Shown here in pieces: positions 35,430 to 47,789 of a DNA stretch of 64,000 nt (position 1 is its first letter; every line of letters begins with the position of its first letter). Under the pieces are notes generated by a model, which searched no databases, was not told the DNA's origin, and saw only the letters and a program-made list of their open reading frames with translations. Made by a program: the position numbers and the translations under genes. The DNA is taken from NCBI GenBank assembly GCA_036417435.1, contig CM070901.1, positions 62,306,501-62,370,500 of the forward strand, read 5' to 3'. Origin of the DNA: Inia geoffrensis (taxonomy: Eukaryota > Chordata > Mammalia > Artiodactyla > Iniidae).

Positions 35430-36640
35430 GTGATATTCCATTGGAGGTGGAGACAAGGGTAACAGGGTGGCCTACCTTTTGTAGAGTAATACCACACCCT
35501 ACCAGTTGGAGATGTAAGAGGGTGGCAGCCCTAATTTTCAGTATTTCCCCTTATGGCATGAAATCTCTGCCCTACAAGCAGGAGCTGGGAATAGAAACAA
35601 TCAGAGCTCCAGGGTCCTTGTTTTTTACACCTGGAGTAGACCTTCCTTGCTACAATGAGTTAGATGGAGCTTTGGAGAAGGGGTCTTGCTTAGACCATGC
35701 TTCTACAATCTGTGGAGCTCTCTTCTTTACTATACACCACAGCTACATCTGGGGTAGACATGGAATAATATGCCCCCTGTAGGGGCTTCTCAGATTTCAC
35801 AACTCACTTTCTGATGGTACAGGTTTGGGAGCCCCAGTGATGCTTTAGAGTTGAATAGTCACAAGCCTTTGAAAACAATGTTTGTGCTTCCTTCAGTATT
35901 ATAATCTCTTCAAAGACTTTATAGGATTTTAGGTTATTAGCTCCTGGCTTGTTTTATGTCCAGAAAAATATAAATAACCATAATCAAAGTGCTTCCATAG
36001 ACAACATTCTTAAGCCTGTTGACTCTCCTCTTATTCATTGGTCTTTGTGCCTTACCCATCTCTCTTTCACTGAGTTCAGTGGGGCCTATTTTGAAGTCAC
36101 CTGAAACAACAGGCTTGGGTGGGAAGACAACGCCCTTAGTCTGATACTGCTCCTGGGCTGGTTCCCTTTGTCTTACAGAGAAGACTAGAACGAGGCACTT
36201 GAGAAAGATGCAGTCTTTTGTCCTAAGCTGGTGGGAGAGAAAAATTGTTTTTTTTCAAAGCTGTCATCCCAGGGTATTTAAATTTCTGGTTCCAGGAAGA
36301 ATGAGCCTCCCTTAACAGAGCTGTATATCTTTTTCCTTTTGCTTGAAAAATAGCTAATTCTTGCCTGAGTTCTCTGCTGAAGAATTTTTAACATAAAGGC
36401 CAAAAACTATCCAATAAACCCCTACATTTTCCAATGACTTTTTCTAGAACTAAAGGCTGAGTAAGAACATGATCATCCTTCTAAGGTATCCTAGATGATA
36501 CCTCTAACAAATATTTTGCTCTTATTTGTATAATAAGGGTCATATGCTCTTCAGCCACAATATCTATGTTTTCACTGCTCCCTGCCCAATCACCTAGACA
36601 ATGTCTTCAAATTTTAGGTGTTTGCAATTGTAGTGCCTAC
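35430..36640. other. Unique DNA, no gene recognised
   Basis: The open frame 35336-35782 (148 residues) starts inside the SINE fragment and has no domain I recognise. Confidence 0.45.
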
Positions 36641-37015
36641 CTTATATATTAATTAAAGTTCAATTTAACCTGCTTTGAAAATGAGACTCCAAAATAGGAT
36701 GGCTTAAGTAGGTAGAATTTTATCTCTTTTATACAACAGTGAAGTATCAGGCAATCCATGGTAGGGCACCTCTACCATCCTCAACACACAGATTTCGTCT
36801 TTGGTTCTAGGGTATTTTGTATAGCTCTCATAAACTTATCTGTGTCTCAGCTGGTAAGAAAGGAGGAATTGAGGCCAACTTGCTATTCTCTTTAAGGATA
36901 CAGCCAGGAAGCGACACCCACCACTTTCACTGCCATCCTATTGGACAGAACTTAATCTCATGGCTATATCTAGCTGCAGGGGAGGCCGGGAAATGGAATC
37001 TTTAGTTAGGTAATC
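36640..37015. repeat. Unnamed ancient interspersed repeat, similar to 58370-58740
   Basis: 'agctgcaggggaggccggga' preceded by 'cagaacttaatctcatggc' is a pattern of a widespread ancient repeat; 58560-58640 has a related arrangement. I cannot name the family. Confidence 0.35.
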
Positions 37016-37148
37016 ATTTACCCATCTAAAACTTGGGAATAATATTGAAAGATGAACCAGTAAATGGATTTTGATTAATAACTACATATCTCTGCCACAC
37101 CAAGTACTGGATTATAATTAGGTAGACATGTCTTCTGCCTAAGATTTT

Positions 37149-37601
37149 TTTTTCTTTGTCAGTCTAGAGTTTATCAAGTTCATTGTGCTTTTCAAAGAAC
37201 TAGCATTTGGTCTGAGGGGGTGGATTTTGTGGATTTTTCTGGTTTTTTCTTTTCTTTTTATTTATTATTTATTTATTTTTGGCTGCATTGAGTTTTCGTT
37301 GCTGAGCATGAGCTTTGTCTAGTTGCAGCAAGCAGGGACTACTCTTCATTGCAGTGCACAGGCTTCTCATTGTGGTGGCTTCTCTTATTGCAGAGCATGG
37401 GCTCTAGGCACGTGAGCTTCAGTAGTTGCAGCACACAGGCTCAGTAGTTGTGGTTCGTGGTCTCTAGAGAGCATGCTCAGTAGTTGTGGCACACGGGCTT
37501 AGTTGTTCTGAAGCATGTGGAATCTTACTGGACCAGGTCTTGAACCTGTGTCCCCTGCATTGGCAGGCAGATTCTTAACCCCTGCACCACCAGGGATGTC
37601 C
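37149..37601 (-). mobile_element. CHR-type SINE plus L1-derived segment within one target-site duplication
   Basis: Antisense SINE body and head at about 37255-37601. Between its 3' end and the poly-T (37149-37240) lies antisense L1 ORF2 text ('ctagttctttgaaaagcac', 'aacttgataaactct'). The whole unit sits between CTGCCTAAGATTTT at 37135-37148 and 37602-37615, so it inserted as one piece. Confidence 0.85.
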
Positions 37602-37615
37602 CTGCCTAAGATTTT

Positions 37616-39090
37616 GAAGGGAAAATATCTGAATTCTTACAACTCAGATCAAAAAAGAAGGAAAAAGAATACATTAAAAAAAAAATACACAATCACTTTA
37701 GTGATCCTTTGTCTGAGTTGGAGTGGGAAGAGAACTGGAATTGGAAAGACTCAGCTTTGTCTCCTTGTCATTTCTTCTCTGTGGTGTTCAAGAAGTTACT
37801 CCTCATAAGTTCTGGCTTTCACTTTGCCAGCTCTTGCACCAAGAACAGGCAGAAGCTCCATTCAGTTTCCTTCTTTCTCTAGGTGCATGCCATGCAAACT
37901 TTTGCTCACTTTAGTAAGCAGAACTTTGGAACACCAAATAACCCTCAAGGTGTTTCTCTTGTTTGCAATATGCAGACAGAATTTTGTGATCTCCACAGAG
38001 GTGAGAATTTCTAGGTCATACACAGTAAGATGTGCAAAATTTTCATTGTCCACCTTTCCTCTTAGCTCGGAGAAATTTGTTAATTAAAAAAAAGTAACTG
38101 GAAAGAAGACAAAAAAAAAAGAAGTGAATGGTACCATTCACTGTCAATTAATGCAGAAAGCTTAGCAATATAGCTCAAAATAAGAAGGAAAGAGACTCTC
38201 AGTATTAAAAGGCAAGGTCACTGGTTCATTAAAACAATGGTTCAATGTTATGTTAATAAGGGGAATGCATACCTCTTATAAGGGTCAGATGAGACTAGGT
38301 GAAAAGGAAATTCATCATTGTGGTTTGTGAAAAGTGTTTTGGGAACCTCTAGGAGAAAACTGCCTGTAATAACACACACACACACTACCACCACTGTCTC
38401 CACCATCATTTCTACCTTCACCGTCTAGTCTCATCCAAAGGACCAAAACTGAGCCTTCACTCATCCGTAAATTAGTAGCCCACAAATACAATCATCTTCC
38501 CTTTGTGAAATAGCAGTAATTGGGCAGAGAAGAAAAGTCACTGATATCAATAGTTAGTCTGTGCCTAATATGGTTAAATGATCGAGACATAAGGAAGGGC
38601 TTGTTGAAATTGAGAATTGATTCTAGGATGAGGGGCAGCAGATCCTGGAGGAAAACATAAGTTGGAGGAAAGTACTAAAGAGAGAAGGCTGCAGGGAGGA
38701 AAGGATGAGGAGGCAGGGAACAAAGGCATAACCATGAAACCCAGCCTTTATTCCTCGCCAGCATACAAGGCAAATGACCTTGGCAGTGGTCATTTAATAA
38801 AGGAGCAGTCACTATAATGGATATAACGTCTTTCCTGCTTCCACTTCTGTACAACTTGGAAACAACTATGGTAACTCTTTATTAAAAAACTGTTTGAAAC
38901 TTCATCAGGGCCTGGTAAGTGTGCGTTTGATTCAGGAAAATGTAAGCTGGTCCTTATCTCCAGTGGGTGTGTATGGGGGTGGGGAGGTGGTATTCTTCTC
39001 TTGCTGATTGTCTTACAAGGCTTTCTAGCATTCAGTGGTGGGTAAAGGTTACAAATGTACAGACTATACCTCCTATCTTTCCTTCACCAT
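37616..39090. other. Unique DNA, no gene recognised
   Basis: Several short A-runs and a CACACACACA at 38371-38382. No exon or structured RNA recognised. Confidence 0.45.
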
Positions 39091-39099
39091 CACCTCCAC

Positions 39100-39520
39100 A
39101 CAATCCAACAGCCAGTTCTTTCTGCTCTACCTTCATATTTGTTTCCCACTCCAAACCCTTTTTGCCTTCTTCATCTCTCCCTCTCTAGTTAAAACACTAT
39201 CATCCCTCACCTGCCTACTGAAATAGCCTGCTAACTGGCCACACTGCTTCTACTCTTGCTTCTTCAATCAGAAGCCAGACTCATCCTTAAAAGCATAAGT
39301 CAGATCATGCCAGCATGGCAGGCTTGAAATTCTCCAGTGGCTTCTAAAACCCCTGGGATATAACCCTCATGCCCTTCATTCCAGGCAATCTCCTGCCACT
39401 CTCTCCATTGCTCACTCTGCACCAGCCTCACTGGCCTTCTTTCATCAAGCCAAACTTCATTTCTGCTGAAGGACCTTAGCCTTGCACTTCCTGTTCTCTC
39501 TGCCTGGCATACGTGGGGGA
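39100..39520 (+). repeat. L2 LINE fragment
   Basis: 'tagcctgctaactggccacactgcttctac', 'cataagtcagatcatgcc' and 'ttctccagtggcttctaaaa' are in L2 order. Diverged but clear. Confidence 0.85.
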
Positions 39521-39596
39521 GATTCTCTTTCTTTTAAATTTTCTGTTTACTTTTGCAAGCTCCTTGTACCTAGACAAAGCCTGCATGTAGTAAACC

Positions 39597-39702
39597 CTGA
39601 ATGTGTAACCTATGGTAAGGGGTTTGGAGTGCTCACTGAAGTGGCCCACATTTTTAAAAAGGTAATAATCAATGGGTTGAAGATTATATTGTTGGCAGAA
39701 GT
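39597..39702. repeat. Left arm of an inverted repeat
   Basis: Its reverse complement aligns with 41109-41216 at roughly 85% by eye, including the shared block ACTTCTGCCAACAATA and CCATAGGT. Not a repeat family I can name. Confidence 0.75.
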
Positions 39703-39896
39703 ATGTAAGCATACTATTAAGATACATAATTCAACTTCTAGGAATCTTTTTTAAGATAGAGTAATCCAAAATATGAAGACGTGCATAAATATGTTTATTG
39801 ACGTGTTTTTTTATAGTAGCACAATTTGGAAAAATCGGAAATATCCAAAATAGCATAACAGTTAAGTAAATTTAGCAACTCAGTAGAATACAATTG

Positions 39897-40420
39897 TTTC
39901 AGTCAGGATTCTCCACATAAAAAGAACCAACAGGAGATAGTTATAGTATATATACCTTGTTGAAGATATAGAGAGAGGAGAGAGAGAGAGAGAAAGAGAG
40001 AGAGAAATTTATTTAAGAAATTGGCTAATGCAGTTGTGGCAGCTGGCAACTCTGAAATCTGTAGGGCAGGCTGGAAATTCAAGTAAGAGTTGATGATACT
40101 GCAGTCTTGAATCCAAAATCTATAGGGAAGGCCAGTAAGCTGGAAACTCAGACAGGATTTCTATCTTGCAGTCTTGAGGCAGTAATTTCTTCCTTTTGGG
40201 AAATCTCAGTCTTTACTCTTAAGGTCTTCAACTGATTGGGTGAGACCAACCCACATTATGGAAAGTAAACTTCTTTATTTAAATCCACCAATTGTAAATG
40301 TTAATCACAATAAAAAAAAAATACCTTCACAGTAACTCTAGACAAGTGTTCGACCAAACAACTAGGCACCATAGCCTTCCCAAGTTGACACATAAAATTA
40401 ACTGTCATGATAATGTTGTC
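39897..40420 (-). mobile_element. ERVL-type solo LTR (MLT2-like, antisense)
   Basis: 'tcaggattctccacataaaaagaacc', a GA-rich run, 'gaccaacccacattatgg' and the end 'aagttgacacataaaatt' match an MLT2-type LTR in reverse. Solo; no internal retroviral sequence. Confidence 0.7.
39969..40007. repeat. (GA)n run inside the LTR
   Basis: Imperfect GA/AGAG repeats in the position where MLT2-type LTRs have a GA-rich segment. Confidence 0.85.
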
Positions 40421-41108
40421 ATTTAAAGGAATGGTTAAGTGGGTTATGTGATCATGTGAAAAAATGCTTAGACATGATGTTGAGAAAAAAGCAGAATGCA
40501 AAACTCCATGTATCCCTTGGTTATGGCGAGGTTAAAAATGTGTAAGAGAAAAGACTGAAATAAAAACACCAAAATGCTAATAATTTTCAGTTAGAGTGGT
40601 AAGATTATGTGTGATATTTTTCTCATATGCCTAAAAATTTTATAATGTGATTATATTATTTTTATGATGGAAACATAAAATTTTAATAGGAAATTTTCCT
40701 TTGATGCTTAGGTTTATAATGGAAAAAATAAAACTTTAATAGAAAATTATTCCTCAATGGTTAAATTATTTAAAAAAAAAGAGGCAAGACAACAACTTGG
40801 TGACAGTAAAGACATTAAATACTCAGGCTTTTTAGTGACAGGAGAATTACCACATATGCAGAGTCTTAATATTTTAAAGACTGTCTGAAACTTGGCAATC
40901 AGACCTATTTCCGGAGAGGTCAAAAATTCCTGAAGACCCTAACCCAGCATAAGCAGGGTTATGAAGATTTGGAAGTACCTCTGAGATCTGAAGACACATT
41001 TCCTCTACTTCTTCCCCTCGAACTTTTGGCCCCAGAAGATAAGATGAGCTTCCTAATTTCCACTTATGCTCAAACTGAAAGAACAAACTAGGATCGGTCC
41101 AATGCAAA
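40421..41108. other. Unique DNA between LTR and inverted-repeat arm
   Basis: AT-rich; nothing recognised. Confidence 0.45.
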
Positions 41109-41216
41109 ACTTCTGCCAACAATAAAATCTTCAACCCATTAGTTATTATCTTTTTTAAAACTGTGGGCTACTTCAGTAAGCAAATCTAGACTTCTCACCA
41201 TAGGTGGCACATTCAG
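41109..41216. repeat. Right arm of an inverted repeat
   Basis: Pairs with 39597-39702 across a spacer of about 1.4 kb that contains the MLT2-like LTR. Confidence 0.75.
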
Positions 41217-44200
41217 TGCTTTCTATGTGCCAAAGAGTAGGCAAAGTTTTGGTGATTGGGGCATCCTGTATTTTATCTAGCAAACTTATTTCCAATGATT
41301 AATTAATTAGTCTCTATTATTTCCCTAACATCCATCCAGCAGCTTCTCTTTTTGTATATGACCTAGCTTCTTTCCTCACTGGTAAGATGTAAAAAAAATA
41401 AACACACGATCGGTATTTGTGACCATGAATTTACAACAGAATTTATCTAGTTGGTTGTATGACTTTCAACAGCAATGCTTTTGCCCAAGTGACAGTAGAG
41501 AAAAGACAAAGATTTGGGTTTAAGTGGCAAAGACTAGAGGAGCAAAGATAGCTAGTGTATTTTTAAGAAATTATAAATTATACACCATGGACTCTAGAAT
41601 AGATGAAGGGAGTGATGGCAGAGTAGGGATGACAGAAAGAGAAAGTGAAGTATTATTCTATGGACTAAAAGTGCCAAAGAGGTTCAGAAAGTCACAGAAG
41701 AGAATTTTAAGAAACCAAACTGGAAAAGTAAGTGGTTTTATTGAGGAAGGGAAATGCCTGAATTAATTATTTTGGAGTTTAGAAAGTTATAGGTAATTCA
41801 CAGAGTGGCTATGGAAGTCAGTGAGCAAAATGAAATACAGAACATCATTGTACCTGAGAAGGTCAAGGAATAGAGAAACCTGGGTGTTATTATAGATCAT
41901 CCACTTAGGTACAGAAGTAATCCCAAATGTGGGATGCAAAGGAAAGCTATAATGCAGGTGCCAAAGTCTTCAGTGAATGAGTGAAGTGTCAAGATTCTAG
42001 AAGGTTAATAGATGATAGCATAGAATAGGAAGAGTGGGTGGCAGAGTTACATGGCATAAATGGCAGAAAGGATGGATTTTTTAAATGGTGAAGAAAACTT
42101 GAGACTATAATTGTCTTATATTCATTTAAAACCATTAGCACAAGTTTCTATTTTCCTGCAGTAATTACTGTCAACCCCCTTACCAACTGGTCTTCACACT
42201 TTTTGAATCTTGCTTGAGTTGTGCCCTCTAGCTTCCACTACACAAGACTATGTGTGACACCTCCTCATTTTCCATCTCTGGGGAATGTAAGTTTACACTA
42301 ATTTCCAATGATGCTCATCTCATAGGGTTTATGTCCAATCCAGGATTCTCCAGTGAAGTGCTGTTTAATAGAAGTTTCTGCAAAGACAAAAACTTTCTCT
42401 ACCTATGCTTCCAACATGGTAGCCAAATCATTCCCAGGGCCATTTTCAGAACCAAAAGCTTAAATAGAAAATTGTCCCTCATCTTCTTGTTGCAGCTCTT
42501 CCTTCTCTGCCCCTCCCTCTATTTCCTTTGGTCCAAAACTCTTCTCTGGGATTTAGAAAACAATATACAGAAATGCCTGCATCCGTGGTCCTAAATCTGA
42601 AACCCATGGCTATCCAAGGTGTCATGGATGGGTGTCAGGAGTCCATGAACTTCCTGAGGATGCTTGTAAAGGTCATGCACACATGAATGTGCAGTTTTCT
42701 GGGAAAATTATACAAAATGTTTATCTTTCTTAAAGGGATATGAAACCCAAAAAAGTTAAAAAGTTCTTGTCTATAGAGAACATATAAAAATCTTAGAATC
42801 CTAGATGACCAAATTAAATTATCAAAAAAGAAGCTGAAAGAAGATCAAGACATTAGAGAACAGTTTTTCCCACCTAGCAGTGCCTGGGATAGTGCTACCA
42901 CATAGGAGATAGTAATGAATATTTATTGACTATTTATCCAGTTAACATTGATAATTGATGGAGACATAAAATTGATGAAAGATAAAGTGTACTCAGGGAA
43001 GGGCAGTGTACCTTGATGAGCTCCAATGTTCTTGAGGGAACAGGAGGCTATTAGGACTTCCCAATGAACTTAAGAGCTGTGGATCAAGGATCTTCACCAT
43101 GAGACCTCGGTAAACTTTCTTAATCTCCTGTACTTGTGTTGTTGTTGCTACCCCCTGACTATTTCCCAGAATGGAAGATCTCAAAACAAACAAAAAATCA
43201 CCTAGTTTATTTATTTAATGACTCCATATCTCACTCCACGGTCAAGGAACCCACAGAAATAAAATGAGTATTAACAGGTCTAAAGCAGAAAGCAAAGGAA
43301 GCAAATCCTTGGGTGGAAAGAAAGAAGTAGGTAGAGGGCGGACCTAGGGCTGTTTTGATATTCAACCAAATTGGGACCCACTCAGCATCAAAGGTATGGT
43401 GGAAGCATATCAAGAGCATTTAGAAATCAAAAGTTTCAGGACACACAATGAATAAAAATACTAATAAGGGTGTTGAAATTTATGGAAACTCCTCCAGCTG
43501 TCTTGTTTTCAGCATCTCATCTTGGCTTGTTTTCTTGGTCAAAAACACAAACTTCTGAAATGACTAATGGTATACCTAATTATGGGAGAGGTTCTAAGAA
43601 TTGAATCCATCCCAAATTCTACATTCATGTTCTCAAGTGCTGACTCAAGTTTTGCTTTATAGGTGGTGAAAAAATAGATTGAAGCTTATACAATAAAGTT
43701 TTTCTATTTCATGATAATGAACTGTACATTATGACACATCTTAATAACTTATATTAAATCTATTAGCCCTTTAAAATCATTGCCAATATTTCTTCAGTTA
43801 ATTAAAACCAGTGAGTGTTTAATGGACATTGTGATTATTATAATTAATTAAGAATAGACAAGGTAAAAAGACACTGAACTAGGGGATTTTTTTTTAGTGA
43901 TTTCATGGAATATGAAGGTGAAGTCCCTAAAATCAACACCTTCCATTCCTTTGAGACCTCCTGAAGTGAGTGCAGAAAGGTAAAAACTGGAAGTTAATTT
44001 TCTTGTTACATCCAAAACAAGTAATTTACATACACAGTGTATATAGACACATTATGACTATAATATTGACTATCATTTATAGATAACTGATAGTCAGGTA
44101 TTGCCTCTTTCCTTAAAGACAGCTAAATCCATCTGTTTCAACAGAAAGTAAATATTCAAAATGAAACAGTTAGAAATATTGTGCATAGAAAAAGCATTGA

Positions 44201-44420
44201 ACTATAGGTCAGAAGAATTTCTCACCTCTATTTTTTGCTATTACCTGTGTGAATTAGAGCAATGCCTCTTTTTAAAACAAATCTATAAAGTAAGAATGAT
44301 AATATATGAATACCAAACTCACAGAATTATAATATGGTTTGGATAACAAGCTATACTTAAAGATACTTTCAAAAGTGGAACATAAGCTACACATTTGGTT
44401 TTTATTACTTTAGAAGTTTA
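41217..44420. other. Unique DNA, no gene recognised
   Basis: No exon recognised on either strand. The frame 42250-42594 (114 residues) has no known motif and lies in sequence with a faint L2 look (42130-42600). Confidence 0.45.
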
Positions 44421-44429
44421 TTTTGGTGG

Positions 44430-44580
44430 TTTTCAAACCTAGCTAAGCATTAGAATTACTAAGGAATTCAAAATAAGTACATGGCGAATTCTCTCTGGGC
44501 TTCACCTTATACTTACTAAATCAGGATGCCCTAAGGGGGAATCCCAAGTTAATATTTTTATTAAGCTACCTAGGTACTAC
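44430..44580 (+). repeat. hAT-Charlie-like DNA transposon fragment
   Basis: 'ggtggttttcaaacctagct' followed by 'cattagaattactaagg' and 'ctgggcttcacc' resembles the MER20/MER5 class of short non-autonomous hAT elements. Confidence 0.5.
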
Positions 44581-44589
44581 AGACCTATA

Positions 44590-44840
44590 TCACTAATAAA
44601 AGAATAGCTATTATTTGTCAGATACTATGGTATAGATTTTTCGAAAGGTAGGCACTTTTTCCATACTTGATATGTCATTTGGACCACACAAGCATTCTGG
44701 AAGTAGGTATTATTATGCCCATTTTACGTATGATGAAAGATAAAATAACATTTCCAAGATCCCCAAGGTCACACAACTCTCAAGTGGTGGAAACCTCATT
44801 AGAAACTTAAGACTGTCAGATTGCCATTGGTTTTCAACTT
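44590..44840 (-). repeat. MIR SINE (antisense)
   Basis: 'gtaggtattattatgcccattttacg', 'caaggtcacacaactctcaagtgg' match MIR in reverse. Confidence 0.75.
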
Positions 44841-45775
44841 TTGGGTGTTTGTAGCATATTTTAGGAACAGAATTTCTCATAGTGTATATGGAAGGATTAC
44901 AGGACTCAGTAAGAGAACAAGCCATGGCCAGAGTATAACGGTGCCCTTCTAAACAGGTCAGTGTCACTTGGCTGCCCATTTACAGTGTGCTGCTGTTGTA
45001 ACAGAATGTTACTGCCTGACTGAACCCTCATGCTCTCATGTCATGAAGTAGAGTCATTTCATGTTCCATTAGACACATGATGGTGTGTCTTTCTTTGGTG
45101 CAGGCTCCCTATGGCATTGTGCCTTTCATTTCTTAGGTACATTAATATTCTCAATGTCCATCTAATATTCACTGTCCTAACAGTATAGGCACTTAGTTTG
45201 ACAACACTTATTTTTGCACATTGACCAAAATTTGAGAGCACAATAAATGGTTCACAGCTTATTCTTCTTGCACTGGGTCCTTTAGCCTCATTTGAGCTTA
45301 GATTTTTTCCCCCCATGTATACCACATTTAATCGTTTAAAAAGCATTTCTGTCAGAAGTTGGAATGTTCTGTCAATGTGGGATGAGACCCTGGTCTGCTC
45401 TTTAATTAGGGTGACATTTCACATAGTGGTGTCTGAAAGTCTGGCAAAAGAGACACTGGGGCCCCTTTCCCCTAATGTCACTGGGATGTACACTTGGCCA
45501 GAGAGGGAGCTCTTTTCTTGCTGTTCTTTTGCCCAGGACTCTGGATGGCAAGTGTTTCTTTGACAGTGGTGTTAACATCTTCTTTAGTCTTTTTTTTTTT
45601 CTCCTGTCTTCAATATATAAAGCATATTTTATGCCTCTTAGTAATTTTTGCTATTTTTTTCAAGATATTTCCAAAAATTCTTATTTTTCTTAAAACTGAC
45701 TTCAAAATTATACCCTGGAATATTTCTGTAGCATAGGTTATTACTGTAGTTAAGTGTTTTGATTTAATTTAGGTT
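44841..45775. other. Unique DNA, no gene recognised
   Basis: No exon recognised; three small overlapping frames near 45315-45736 lack motifs. Confidence 0.45.
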
Positions 45776-45779
45776 GGAG

Positions 45780-46010
45780 AGAGCTCTTATTTATTGAGCA
45801 TTAACTACGTTTTAAGTTAATAAGCACTTTGTAAGCATAGTCTCATTTAATCCCCACAATGACTCAATTACAAAATTTATTATTTTCTTTCATAGACAAG
45901 GAAAGAGACTCAAGGGAGATTATTTGTCTAGTAAATGGTAGAAATAGAATGGAAACCCTTGATTATCCAAATTCAAGTTCTTTCTTCATCACTCTGATTT
46001 ATCAGCTCCT
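45780..46010 (-). repeat. MIR SINE (antisense)
   Basis: 'tatttattgagcattaactacg', 'ctcatttaatccccacaatg' and 'gacaaggaaagagactcaag' follow MIR in reverse. Confidence 0.75.
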
Positions 46011-46014
46011 TTAA

Positions 46015-46556
46015 TGATTGTTGTGGTGGTTTGAAATACATGGCCTCAAATTCTTTGATATTTCTCCTATTGAGAGGTGGAGCCTGTGCTTCCTACCCTT
46101 GAATCTGGTGTGTTTTTAACTCACTTATAACAAATAGAATGCAATGAAAGTGAACACATGATTTCTCCAGCCAGATCATAAAAAGTGATTCAGCTTGTCT
46201 TATTCACTGGGACACCCATTTTGGAGGCCTGAGCTTCCATGTGAGAAGTCCAGCTATCTCAAATCCACCATATATTATGAAGAAGTTCAGGACACTTGGA
46301 AAGATCCCAACTGACACCTGTGTCCACCACCAGACTTGAGAATGAAGATGCCTCCAGATTGCTAGTCTCCAACTGCCAAGTCTTCCCATCTGAGGTCCCA
46401 GACATAGTGAAGCAGAGACTGTCATTTTTACTATACCATTTTTCTGAGTTCTGGATGCACAGAACCTGTGAGCATTATAAAAAATGGTTATTTGAAGCTT
46501 CTAGGTTTGGGGGTAACTTGCTACATGGTGATAATAACGGGAACCATTGAACAACC
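46015..46556 (+). mobile_element. MLT1-like LTR (ERVL-MaLR)
   Basis: 'tctcctattgagaggtggagcc', 'ccatgtgagaagtccagc' and 'actgccaagtcttcc', with a 'tttggggggtaact'-like end, match an MLT1 LTR. Solo; no coding part. Confidence 0.7.
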
Positions 46557-46659
46557 TGTATAACTGCTTACATATATCTTTCTCTATTCCCCTCATGGTG
46601 TTACCTTAGCAGTGGGGTTAAATTAGTCCTAAGCTAAAACCAGATCTAGATCGATCATA

Positions 46660-47789
46660 ACCAGACTTAAAAGCAAACTTCAAAAGAATTAAATTGAGTC
46701 AAAGTATCTTAACTACATATCAGAACAAAAGTTAAAAATTAGTTAAAGAAAAGCATTAAAATCCAGTATCCTAAAGCATAAAATCTAAAATGTCCAGTAT
46801 GCAAAAAAATTTATCAGAAAAACTAAGAAGCAGGGAAATAAGACCCACACCAGGAGAAAAATAAAAATTAATTTTTTTACTAAAAATGAAAGAGATGATA
46901 TAAAGATTAAAACAGCTATCATAGCAAAGTTATGTATGCTCAAAAAATGTAGAGGAAAACATAGGCATGAGAAATAGAAGACCTAAAAAAGACACAAATG
47001 GTATTTCTAGAGGTGCAAAATACAGTGTGTTAAATGAAAAATACATGCTTTAAGTTAATAAAAGAATAAATACTGCAGAAAAAAAATCTGTGAATTTCTT
47101 GAAGACACAGTAATAGCTACTACCCAAATGAGGCAGGGAGGGGAAAAAGTGCAGGAAAAAATGAGCAGAGCATTAGTGACTTGTGAGAAAACATCAAACA
47201 ATCTAAATATGTAACTGGAGTCCCAGAATGGGAAGAGAGAGAGAGCGACAGAAAAAGTAGGTAAAGAATTAATGATCAGAAATTTTCCAAATTTCATAAC
47301 AATTGTAAGCCAATAGATCCAAGTAGCTCAAAAAACCCCAAGTTGGAAGAAACTTAAAACAGACCACGCTTAGATACATCATAATCAAACTGCTGAAAAG
47401 CAAGGAATAAATTAAAAATCTTAAAAGTAACCAGAGAAAAATGACATATTGTGTTCAAGGTAAAAAGATAAGATTGACAGCAGATTCCTGGGTAGAGGAC
47501 AATGGAACACATCACCAAAATACTTAAAGAAAAAGAGCAACGTAGAATTTTGTATCCAGTGAAAATAACTTCCAAAAATGAAGGCCAAATAAAGACATTA
47601 TCAGACAAAAACTGAAGGAAGTCCCCACTACCAGATCTTTGGTATGAAAAAATGTTAAAGAAAGCTATCTGGGAAAAAGGAAAGTTATACCAGATGGAAA
47701 ATTAGATGTATAAAAGGAATGAAGAGTACCAAAAATGATAAATATGGAGATAAATATAAAAGGTATTTTTGTAATTGAACAATACCTTT
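46660..47789 (+). mobile_element. Ancient L1 (ORF1 region), left part
   Basis: Diverged old-L1 text ('gtatgcaaaaaaatttatcag', 'gaaggccaaataaagacatt', 'ccagatggaaaattagatg'). Interrupted by a young L1 and continued at 50073. Confidence 0.75.

Noticed and set aside
42250..42594. 114-codon frame as a possible gene
   Set aside because: No domain, no exon signals; length is within chance for this base composition.
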